NCBI GenBank assembly: GCA_013400975.1
Contig: WBMZ01004780.1
Coordinates: 28,273 to 92,272, forward strand
Direction of reading: 5' to 3'
DNA from: Atrichornis clamosus
Lineage: Eukaryota > Chordata > Aves > Passeriformes > Menuridae
DNA: 64,000 bases
The position numbers were made by a program, and so were the translations under genes. The notes under the pieces were generated by a model. The model was not told the DNA's origin. It saw only the letters and a program-made list of their open reading frames with translations, and did not search any database. Positions 51,501 to 63,500 of the stretch are shown here, piece after piece (the first letter of the stretch is position 1; every line of letters begins with the position of its first letter).

Positions 51501-54500
51501 CCCCACACCCACCAGGGCAGGGTCCCTCCCGGAGCAGCATCCTTTGTCCCCGGCATGGAGACAGGGATCTGGCAGGGCCCCCCAGCCCCATCCCAGCTGG
51601 GCGGGCTGGGGGCACTGGGATGCTCTCCAAGCCCTTCGGAGGGCTGACAGGGATGGATGCTGGCACTGCGCCGGGGGTCAGGGGCCTGGACTTACACACA
51701 CGAGCATTTACATATGAAACACTCCCAGCTCCAATATCCGCTGCTGCCTCCACCTCCCCGGGGAGATGAATAGAGATGAGGGGGGAGAAGGGAAGAGAAA
51801 CCTCTCCAGCAATAAAACCTTGTTTTCCTCCAGCTCTGGCCAGGCCTGCAGCTCAAGGGCAGGCTGGGCTGGCCGTTTCCAGTGCTAGGAGCACACTGAG
51901 ATCCATGGCAATGCCAAACGATGACAGCGGGATGCACGGCACAGCATCTCCATGCCAGTGGGCACCACAGAGCCAACCATTCCCTGTGGGCACCACTTCT
52001 GTGCTGGGATGCACAGGGAAGCCCCTGAGCAGCGAGAAAGGGCTCTAACAGTGCTGGCTCAAACAGTGGTTGGCCTCCTCCCAGCACAGAATATCCCAGG
52101 CTGGTTTGGTGGGAAGGGGCAGGGACACCTTCCATCAGACCAGGCTGCTCCAAGCCCCGTCCAGCCTGACCTTGAACACTTCCAGCCCCGATTCCTTCCC
52201 TGCCCACCACGCCGTCCCCCTGCCTGCTCTGCTTCCTGAATTAAAGCCACAAAGGGCTGTGGCAAACACGGCTGGTGACAGACAAAGTCAGCATCACTCT
52301 GTCCAGAGGCAGCAGAACACACCAAAAACCACAGACTGGGCTTCTTGGGGACTTGCCACCCGTGCTTTCAACCTCCTTGCTCCAAGCTCGCGGGAGCGGA
52401 AAGCGCCACGAGCTCTGGGATGTGGGAGCCAGCGCGGGAGCCGGCGCTCCCGGCAGGGCTCTGGGCAGCACCTGGAGAGGGGAAGGCTGCCAGATCAGCT
52501 CCCGCAAGCAGTCACCTTGTAAACACGATTAACAATGTCAGCTTGGCTCCCTGCACCTCGCTCTCGCAGGCGGGAGGGGAATTTGCCGAGCTGCAGCTGG
52601 AGACGGGGCCGGAAAGCTCCGTCTGAGAGCTTCAGCAGCAGCCCCAAAACGCAGAGTGGGGGTCAATGGAACCCAAACCCAGCATCCAAACCTGGCACCC
52701 ATCCCTGCCCCGGCTGCCAAGGGGCTGGAGATGGAGGGGACAGAGCCAGCCACCACCCCCGGCACGCCCAGCCAGCTCATGGCGACTCGGGGCTCCTTTC
52801 ACATTGATTCCCAGTGCCAGCTGCAGCGAGGCTCAGGAAAAATTTATGATGGACACCACGGCAGCATAAGAAAGTGAATTATATTCCTCCCAGACGCGAT
52901 AACTCAGGGCAGCTGTCAGCCACAGAGCTGTGGGATTAACCCTTCGCGGCGACAGCGGCACGGGGAGGGTGGGGAGGCTGCCAGCCCGCTGGTGACAACT
53001 CCCTTGGCTCCCTGCTAAATTAAACATGGAATTGATTCACCTTTGTTATACAATGGGATCAGCTGGTAAAGCCCAGCCGAGGCCTTGCTGTAAAAAGGGG
53101 CAAGTCAATGATAGCATTGTTGGATGATGGGCGATGGCATTCCAGGTGCCTCCTGTTTTCCTCTCCTCTCCTTCTAGAAGGAGAATCCCAAGAGCTGTCT
53201 GCAGCAGGATGAGGTTGGCTGGGAATTCCAGAGGTAAAAGCCTCTCTGACAGCAGGCAAGGTAAAAAATAGAGAAAGAAAGGGGAGAAAAAGCATTCCTA
53301 GAGCACCAGGTAAACCGAGCTGCTCTCCCGCAGCCCGGGACAACGGCCACCTGCCTCCAGCCACCTGCCAGGGGCCTGCCCGGCACGATCGGGTGTCCCA
53401 GCTGGCTCTCCAGGGACAGCCTGCAAGGGCAGAGCTCCGGGAAAGAGCTTTAAGAAAGAAAGGAAGTGGGAAAACAGCAATCTGCAGCCGGGTGCCGCCG
53501 TGCACCCGCAGCCACGCAGCGAAAACACGCTCACCAGAGCAGGATCAGCCCCCATCCCCTGGGAACAGCAGCCTGCTCTCCCTTGAGCAGGAATTCGAGC
53601 TCAATTCCCTCTCCAGTTGTTGTTTGCAGAGCAGCTTCCCCAGCCTCCCCGTGCTGCTCCCGGGGCTGGGCCGGCCGCTGCCCCAGCGCTGCTTTGTGCC
53701 CGGGCGCAGCGCTCCAAATCCAAGGAGGAGACAAAAGAGGGAAGTGAAGCGGAGCCAGGGAAAGCACCACCCCTCCCGGCTGCCTCCAGGGGAAGCATGG
53801 ACTCCCGGCCATCCCGGGAGGACTCGATCAGGGATCGATGACAGATGGCGGGACCCAGCTGGAGCCCTCGGAAGACGCGACGCCGGAGCGGCTCAGCCTC
53901 TCCCCGCGCTGCACATCCACCCCACGGCGGCTCAGAGATACCTCTCAGGGTGCCGAGTCCATCCAGGAACTTCTTATACTTCTCCAAGTCCATTTTCCAA
54001 GCCAAACCCACCCCGCTCCTCAGCTGGGCAGCATCAGGGCACCCACAAGCTCCGGCCACTGTCCCCGGCTCCACATTCCCGCTGGACTCCTCTCCGTCGC
54101 CCTTTGACCACTGGCGGTGTTTCCTTATTTGATGAAGCACATGAAAAACCTCCCATGGCCGAGGCCACCCCCCTTTTTGCAAATGAGCCCAGCAAGTGCC
54201 CTGCACCATCAGGGCCCCCTGCATCCCTTATCCCACCCCTCCAGGGATTGTATGTCCTGGGGATATTTCCAGCAAGGAGCCTGTTCAAGGGGAATTGGGA
54301 GGGGAAGGAAAAAAACCAATAGGCTTCAAGACTGGCAGGCAGAAGACAAGGAAAACACAGTCAGTGGGCACAAGGTCCCCATCCCTGTGGGAAAAGCCAC
54401 CCTGGTGACTGACACCAGGCCAACAGTCTGGGAGAAGCCACCAGAGAAGTGCCCCAGAACAGCAGAGAAGAGCCATAAAATGTTGGAAAAACGAGCCAGG

Positions 54501-57500
54501 TGAGACCCAGGAGCAGACGGGGAGCAGATCCCTCCTGTCTTTGCCCCCCGACCCTCGCCACATGTTCACCTCGCAGCAGCAGTGAGGTGCTTACAAAGCT
54601 GAAAAGGAGACTGACTGGTTTTAAAGGAGTTTTTGGCAGCAGGAACCAGCCCAGAGTGATCCCAGGGGATCCAAGTGCCTGAGCTGCTCATTGCTCCCCC
54701 TTCAGCAGGACTGGTGTCCACTGGGCATGGACCAGGGCTTCTGTTAAATCAAATAATAGTAATAATAATGACAATAACGGCAGCAGCAGTGTTGAAATGT
54801 GCTGTCATGGAGGTAGATCCTGCTCTCCCTGTATCACCCCACGGCCTCTCTGGAAAGATCCCAGCAAATTGAGCAAGACCCACCACACAGAGCAGGATGA
54901 TCCTGCCTGGGCTCCCAGCATTAGAGCTTTGCCGCAGGAAGAGGAGAGAAACCAGAGCAAGGATGTGCTGCAGGAGCCAAATTCACCCCCAGAAACCAGG
55001 GCTGGGAGCTCCCCGTGTCTTGGGGGAGCGAGGAGATTCCCCTCATCCAAGGGCACCCATCCTGGCTCCCTGACCGTGTGTTGAGTGCACCTCCAGAGCA
55101 AGCTGCATCCCGTGGCAACATTATCCATGAAAATATTAGTAAAAACTGAACACTCATGGAAGCAACCCTGTGTCCGCCTCCTCCACAGCTCCGTGGACAG
55201 ACGGACACTCCTCCAGGGACAGACACACAGCGGGGGTATTGCCTTCCGTCAGGAGCAGAGCAAGCCCAGCAGGCCAGTCGCCACTTGTACCCCTGACAGC
55301 TGTCTGCCTGGGAACCAGGGAGCCAAAATTCCCTCTGGGAGCTCCAAGTTGGAAAGGGGAGCAGGTGGTGAGGTGCCTGCCCTGCACTCCGATTACCCCA
55401 GGACCCTCCGCACCACCCACACCCAGCCCTGGGTGGGAGAGAGGTGACATCCGCTCATCCCTGCAGGAAGGAGCTGATCCAGGAGCTGATCCCATCACCA
55501 GCGAGTGGCCTCATGAAGAGCCCGGATTCAGGGCTGGAGCTGGTGGGCAGCAGTGGCCCTGTGATCCCCAGCATCACAGGGCCATTCCCAGACATCCCCC
55601 CGCGCCCGCCGGCAGCGCCGGGAGCAGAACGAAGTTGTTGCGAGAAGCCAAGTTGTCACCACTAAAAATAGCACAATGGAATTTTCCTCTAAAAGGAAAA
55701 AAAAAAAAAAAAAAAGGAAAAAACCCCTGATTCTTGCTGACAAAAGGGGCTGCGAGGAGGAAGGGAGGAACAGCCCCGTGGAAGGGGCGTGTGGGGACAC
55801 TGGGTCCTTTCCCTCTGACACCCCCGAACAGGCACGGAGAGCTGGGCCCATCACAGGGGAATGATGATCACCATCAACATTCCACCTTGTTTATCTCCAT
55901 CCTCCCCTTCCCACAAACGGGAGAGACCAGACCCCACCAGGACGGCCACTGGACACAACAAACAGGCAGCTGCTCCAAAATTATAGCGGTGGGAGGGAAA
56001 TGCAGCTGCCCCAGGCAAGGCCTGGTTCCCCCCCTGCACCCACCACAGCTTTCTACCCCCAGGGTGAGCAGGGTGACCCCACATTTGGGGGGGCTCGGTG
56101 CCTCGCTCCTGCCTCTCTCCCAAATGGATCCAACACTCAGCAGAGTGGGAAGACAGCCCAGAACCCACCGGGCCCCCCCAAACCCCTCCTTGATGGGGAC
56201 AAGAGCACTTCCCTCCTCCCGCCCCGAGGGGGTTAATGGGAAGCAGGGATCTGACGCCACCAGATCCCATCCCCAAGCACCCCAGCTCCCTCCATCCCCA
56301 AGCACGCCGGCTCCCTGCACCCTCCCCTCTCTGCCGGGAACGCCAGGAATTCCTGGAGGAGGGAGGATCGCTCCAGCTGGCTCAATCAACACACCGGGAC
56401 TGGGGGGAGTCAGGGGAGCCCCCCGCTCCCGCGGTGGCCACAGCACATCCAGGAATCCCAGATCTCCCAGCCCAGCAACTGCCCCGCGCAGCAGGAACGA
56501 GAAGCATCCCAAACAGCCGGCGAGGATGAAATATCTCCACAGGCAGCGGCTGGAGGCGCCTGCAGTGAAACCTCCTGTGCCACCCGTGGCTGCCCCCACC
56601 ACCCTCACCCCGGGCTGGGGGGATGCTGTGAGACCCCACCGTCCCCAGGAGTGGGGCAAGGGCTGCTCCAGAGCCAGGGAAGGGAGGTGTGACCCACGGC
56701 ACGCCTGGGGTGCGGGATGGATTTAGTTAAGGAGAGACCTAAGGCTGCACCATCACCGCCCTGGCGAGCCCCCGGCGGGGTCACGGGGATGGCCACGGCC
56801 ACACCAGCTGTCCCCAGCACCGCTGTGTCAACTGAACACGCCCGAAGCAGAGAGGTGGTGCGGGGGCATTAATTAACACTCATTAGCTGGCGGGGCAGCA
56901 CAGCAGTGCGGGACCAGCGGGCTGGGCAGACGTCCCGGCCCTGCTCCACATGGAAAGGAGTCGCTCCCGCAGGATAGTTTTACCAGGAGCAAAACTGCCC
57001 AAGGTCAGCTGGAATCTCTCTGCCACGGGAGCCCTTGTATACAGTTTCCTGCAGGGAAAAATAAGCTGCTGGCAAAAGCATTTCTGAAGGGCCACGACAG
57101 ACCCGAATAACGATTAATAAAAACCAAGACAAGCTTCCACCCTGATGTGACACAACTAGAGGTCAGCACAAACATCCCACTGGGATCAAGGCACAGCTCC
57201 GTGGCTGTGCAGGAGTGGGGTGGATGGCTGGGAGGAGCAAGGGCAGAGCAAGGGATTTGGAGCAGGATGGGGCAGAGCTGATTTCAATTCCAACCGTGCC
57301 AGGATTACGCCCTCAACTTGGGCAGGAGTCCCAGCGGAGCTTGAGGAAGGGGAGAAGGGTCCCAGCAGGGCTCAAGGGAGGCAAAAGCAGAGGCTGGGAG
57401 AGAATACAACCCACGCAGGTGCTGCCGAGGTGCAAAACACAGCGCTCATCACCTGTGGGAGGCTGGAAAAGCTTCCCCAGCATCATTAAAAAGCGCTCAT

Positions 57501-60500
57501 CTGAGCAGGGGAGGGCAGGCTGGGCAGGCGGCTGCCGGCACGCTTGGACTCACTGGAGGGAAACAGGGCTCCACAGGAAATGAAAAATGGAAATGCAGCA
57601 TGTCACGCACAGGAAAACAACGAAATAAACATGATTGTGGCCTCACAGCACCCAGAGCTCACTGGCCCAGAGCGCTGATAAACAGGGGGTGACAAAGGGA
57701 CACTCCAGGCACTGCGAGGCCACGGCTGCAGGGACCAGACATGAGCACAAGCCCTGCAGACAGCCCTGTCCCACCTCTGCTGGGAGCCACAGACCCGGGC
57801 TGTGCTCTGACAGGCTGACAGGGAGCTGCAGCCCATCCTGGGGGGATCAGCATCCTGCTTCTCACCCAGAATCTCCCAAAAACCATCTTGCCCAACAGCC
57901 CTCCCCACTCCCCTCCCTCTTCCAGGAATCTCTGGGCTTATCTGGCCCAGAAGCAGGACACACATCTCAGATCACATCCGAGGACTCATTTTACCATGTC
58001 CACGGCCAAACGTGCACCAAATCTGATCACTCAGCCTCCCGCCCCACCACACATCCCTGCGGGAAGCTGAGGCTGGCGGATCCCCCTCCCCGGCCTCCAA
58101 GCCGGGTGAGATCCATCCAGACACACAAAGCCCCACGACGTGAGCTTGGAAATGAAACTTCCCAGCTTATTAACACCAGCATCCTCCGTGCTTTGCAAAC
58201 GCCGCTGTGCAGGGAATTTCCTTGGCAGTTTCCCTCTCCAAGCCGGAGGCTGTTTGAACACCCCCAGACCCGGCAGCAGGCCCAGACCCCCCAGACAGGG
58301 CAGAGCTGAGAGGTTAAATCTGGAGCTTCCAGGGAGACTCGAGAAAGAGCATCTGGAAGGAAAGGGAAGTCTCAAGGACAGCACCCAGCAGGGATGCTGC
58401 AAGCCTGGCTGCTCGGGATGTGGGGTGAGGGGTGTTCTCCTCACCGTGCTGGGGACACCAGCTCCCTGCCTCCACCCCTGCTCTCCCTCCCCTTCCCAGC
58501 ACCAGCTCTGCTGGTTCCCACCCCACCCGCAGACTCCGATGGGATGGGAAAGGTGTGAGCAACCAGGGGTGTGGAGAGGAGCCGGTTTCTTGGTCCTGCC
58601 CACGGACCTGTGAGGGTTCACTCCGTGCCGGGGGGCACCCCTCGGGTGACCAGCCCCACAAATGAGGGCTCCCGCTGTGTCCCCGCTGCCAGCGGGCTGC
58701 CAGCACACCCATCCCTGTACTGCCTCGCCCCCTGATTGCCTCACCTGCCTGGAAAACTCAGCTGGCGTTGCTAAGATGCAGCCACAGCACGGAGCTTCCA
58801 CGGCAGCGACGCCCCGGGCACGGCCGAGCCACGGAGAGCAGCGAGAAGGGCTGGATTATTCGAGCTCAAGGAGTGGGGTCCCTTCCAGGGCTTCCCTGCA
58901 CTGCTTCCCAGCTGCTCCATGCATCTTCCCACTGCCCCACGCCTGTCCCAGCCCTCCTGCTCCAGCCAGCAGAGAAACACTGCCCCATGCAGGAACCAGC
59001 CGGGCTGAGCCCACGGCCCAGGGAGGGCTCACAGCCCCTCTGTGCAGGAGGATGGAGCTTTATCCAGAGATCCCAGCATGGACCAGCTCCTTCACACCCA
59101 CCCCGAGCTCCAGCACAGCTTCTCCCTGCACCAAGACAGGAGAAACTGAAACCTGCAGTGCTCTGCTACTTCCACAGCCTGGATTTATCCATGTTAGATA
59201 CATAAAAAAGGCACTTATCACCCGGGTATTCAAACAATGGTGTTAAGACACTTTACATTTAAATAAAACCTCTTGTTTTACTTCCCTCTGGGAGGTTTCT
59301 TGCCACTGGCATCAGCGACGGTATGTCCAGAGCAGTCTAAACTTAGCTGACACAAGCGAGACGAGCCTGGAAAGGAGGTTGGCTGGGACCCAGCAGACGG
59401 AGGTCAAAGACTCCGGTCTCGCCCCGGAGCATGAGCCGGGAAGGAAAAAGCTCCGACGGGAATGCGTGCAGGCAGTGCTGAGGAGAGGAGGGAGAGAACA
59501 GCCCGAGCCCTTTCCAAAGGGAAAGGGAGATCAAAGCCTTCCGGCACAGCCCCGCGCACGGGCGGGTCACGTCCCGGTGCCGGTGCCAGCGAGGTACCGC
59601 GGACGCGGCCACCTTGCACGGGCACCCGCCGCCTTCCCAGGGGATTTTGTCCCTGGACTAGAAGCACATGGAAACGAGGAGAAGCAGCCCACAGCCCCAG
59701 AGGCTGCGAGCAGGGCTGAGCCGCGGTTCTGGTTCATTAGCAGGGCACCAGGACAGCGAGGGCCGCCGCTTCCGCTGCTGCTGCGGCCGGGGACGCCGGC
59801 GGGACCGGGGGCGGCACGCGCCTCTCCGCCGGACAATCCCAGCCCGGGAGGCACCGCCGTGCCTTGGGATGGGGGTGACTCCACTGCGAAGGCAGCAGAG
59901 AGCCGGCAGGGCCAGGCGGGGTGGATCCTGTCACCTGAAGCACCACCAGACCCACTTCCCCGTTGGCCAAAACAAACAGGAGCAAAACAGCTCCTCGCAA
60001 GCGCTCGGGCTCCACCTCGGACACCCAGGGCTGCCCAAGGCTCCTCGAGCCCCCCTTTGCCTCCACACCAGGGAAGCCAATGACTCCCACATGCATCCCC
60101 TCAAAAAATCAGCATTATCTCACTCAATGATGGAAAATCCCATGGTTTCCAGCCCAGCTTTCCCCTGCGCCTGCTCAAGCCAGGGACTCTCCACTCCAAA
60201 AGTGGCACTTGGCCAATCCTCCTCCCGGGGATGAAGAGGAAGAAGGGCTTCCTCTCCTCCAGCCAGGAGTCACCACCACGCCACCAGTCCCACCAGTGCT
60301 CTCACAGACCACAGAGACCTCGTGCAGCCCACTCAGCACCACCCAGGAGCGATGTTTATCCTCGTGGGATGAAATCCCAGCAACAGCCTTGCATCAGGAG
60401 GCGGCTGCATGCTGGAAGAGCTGCTTGGCTCAAGGAACAAGGCACCTCCAAGTTCCCAGTGTTGGGATCCAGACACCTCCAGTTGCTTTTGTTGTGGCAA

Positions 60501-63500
60501 AAGACCAGACACAAGTGGAAAAAACGATGTTCTTCAGAGATGGGCATGGCCAGGAATGCCATCCACCACCAGGAAGGCTCCAGTGCAAACTGGGAATGAA
60601 CCCTGGCTGATTTATACGAGGGTCCCCCACCTCTCTGGCCTGCCCCAGGGTCTCCTTCAGTCCCTGGAAGGTTGTTCCCTCTCTAACTGGAGCCAGGTTA
60701 CTTTAACAAGGTGACAAAACCCCTTGTGCTGTCCCAGTCCCAACACGCCAGGCCACGTGCCGGGCACCGCGGAGCGGGGAGAGACAGCGCCGGGAGCGGG
60801 AAGAGGCTTCTCGGATACCACAGCTCCAGGTTCCTACTCCCAATCCCAAAACCCAGTTAATTATGAAAAAGGAAGGATTGATTAGTTAATGTTTACAGTG
60901 CTCTGAGCAGGAAAAGCACGACCTGTGTTCCGAGCTCGGCAGAGCTGCCGGCACCCTTGCGCTGCCGGACATCCCGGGGGCTGCGCAGCACAGGGCCATG
61001 AGCTGGCTCCTGGTTTTCCGGGTGGACACTGAGGGTCAGCACCCCCCAAAACACGATGGGAAGCACACGCCATGCGAATGGAGAGCGGCCCCATTCAGGG
61101 TGACAGTCAGGCTCCCCTTCCTGCCCAAACCCCTCCGTCGTGGCGGCAGCATCCAGAGAGGCGCCCAAAAGCTCCGGCGTCACCCCCCGCGCTGACGCCG
61201 TCATTCCCACCGGGATGCGCGGCAGCACGTCCCGGCATGTGCGATCCAGGGATGAGGCAAGAGGGGCTGGAAACCGCCCCGTAGCTCCCCGCAGGAAACT
61301 GGCCCAGACCGGTGAAGGCTGTGGCACTGGAGACCTTCCAGCTGCAGGTGTGGGGATCTTTCCGGACAGGACGACGCGGGGGCTGAAGGAAGCCGGAGCC
61401 AGGGAAGCGCTGGGAGGCAACACCGGAATCGCCATCCCCAAAATCCCCGCTTTTAGCCCCATCCCCTTGCTCAAGCCGCCCCCTCGGGAGCAGGGCACAG
61501 CGGGTGGGTGCCCCCGCAGTGCTGATGCAAACGTCCTCCCCCGGGGATTGGGATTGGGAGCATCCCCGGCGAGCCCCGGCGCCGCAGCGCTGCGGCACAC
61601 CTCCCCGGCACCCCGCTGCCGGAGGTGGGTGTTCTTAGAAAGAAAGGAATCATGGGGATCTGCCAGCTGGTTCACTCCTGCTCATCAGGGGAAATCAGGA
61701 TTCACAGCTCCGGGACCCTTCCCGTGCTGCCGCCCTCCTTGTCCCCGGACCTGCTCCGGCTTGCTCGACAGCAGAGGCCTCGCTGCTCAGATTGGGGTTT
61801 TTTAGGGCATTTCGTGGTGCTGTCTGAGAGAAATGCGTTTGCCATCCCAGCTCTGGCAGTGCCCAGTGTCCTCCTTGCCCTCGGACGGTGCGAGCCGGTG
61901 CCGGCAGCGCCAGGTCCTGGATGTGGCAGGTCCGGGGTGGCCTCCACAAGCCGGATGCCAACGCCATGGGTCTCCCCTCTCGGCCCTCAGCAGTCACATT
62001 TCAGTGAAAACTCTCCATTTTTTTGCAGGATTAAGAGGGGGAGGGGATGAGCCAGTGGAAAACTTGCTCTGGACAGGAAAAACCAAACTGTTCACAGGCG
62101 CTGCAGTGGGGGATAACAGGGAAGAGACAACACGTCCCCCAAGTCTGAGCCAAACAACCCAAAGTGGGGCTCCCACTCAGCCCCTGCGATGAGGGTGGGA
62201 TGTCCCAGGAGGGGTAGGGAGTTGGGAAGGGGTCGAAAGAAAAGGAAAGCTTTTATGGAGTACAAACACTCATTTCCCCTACACCACAAACAAGCTCAAA
62301 CAACACCCAGAAAGGTATTTCCAAGTTATTACCAGCCTTCTACCATATCTCAGTGTAAAAATTAGGAAAAAGCACCTTCCCAAAAGAACCCAATTGCTCA
62401 TTGAAGGCACCAACAGCCAGAGCACAGAGCGGGCAAGGGGAGCCCAGGTGCCAGGGGTGCTCCAGCTGGGCCAGGTGCACACAGGCCCTGGAACTTCCAC
62501 TTCTTTTTGGAAACCCGAGGCAAACAGCAGCTCCTTCCACGCCACCGCTGGCACCCGCGTCTCCACGCTGAACGCAACTACATCAAAGCCGCTTTTTATT
62601 AATAAAAGTTTGTCAAGCACTTGGATGAGCCCAAGCCACGTTTCCCAGCACCTCTCCAAGGCACCCGACGAGGTTTCATTCCCTGCTCCCTGTGGAAGCG
62701 GAGAGAGGCTGCGCGTCTCTCCCACCTCTGGGATGTTTGAGTGGCACCCAGCGAACTGGGGAACCAGGGAATCCATTATTCCCCTTTCTCCGCAGGCAGA
62801 AAGGAAAAGGAAGCAGGCGCCGTGAGCGCCTGGCTCCTCTCGGCTCGGCCATCCGCATTTTAAAGAGACTTGGCTGCTAAACTTCTAAAACAGAGCAGTG
62901 GGAGCCCTGTGGGGCTGGAATCTGGGCTCCAGGATAAGCCCAGCGCTGCAGCGAGGAGGAGAAAAAAATAATAATAAGCAGAAGAATGGGAACGCACACA
63001 ACTCCCGGGGATGAGCTGCTGACATCAAAACTGCACACTCACTGCCGGTACCGGCACCGGCCTGGGGAGCACCACGGCCCTTCCTCCCTGCCCGGCTGCG
63101 GCTCAGGGAGGGGGCCCGGCCCCGTGGGGGGCTGTGGGGACACGGATGGGGGTCGGTGGGTCCTCACACACCTTGTGCCACCTCGGGTGAGGGCACAGGG
63201 ATGATGGATGTTGTCACAGTCCGAACATCCAGGTGCCCTGGTGGGATGCTGAGCGCCCCATGCAAAGGACACAGGGACCCCAAAACTCTGGGAAAGCCAC
63301 ACAGGGGACATGGGAACCTCACACAGGGCTGCTGAGCACACAGCAGCCCACGCAGGAACCCCAGACATCCCACGCAGGGGACGCGAGGCCGGCTCATCCC
63401 TCGGGCACCCCACGCAGGGATGCTGAGCCCCCGGACAGCCCACGCAGGAGACGCAGCACCCAGGAACCCCACGCAGGGATGCTGAGCTCCCAGAGAGCCC

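Larger units (their letters stand above)
42305..53941. other. First intron of exon 1a, middle part: no gene seen
   Basis: This stretch holds CR1 fragments at 43.9, 44.6 and 52.1 kb, AT-rich microsatellites flanking the 44.6 kb CR1, and the short tandem duplications at 45.9-46.4 kb. A CpG-rich patch at about 46.6-47.0 kb has no first exon I can support. The long plus-strand frame of 564 codons at 41,354-43,048 crosses the exon 1b CpG region and has no recognisable protein content. Confidence 0.5.

Noticed and set aside
59567..59884. A minus-strand open frame in a CpG-rich patch, considered as another first exon
   Set aside because: No convincing donor in phase 1 after the ATG at 59,737; the composition is low complexity.
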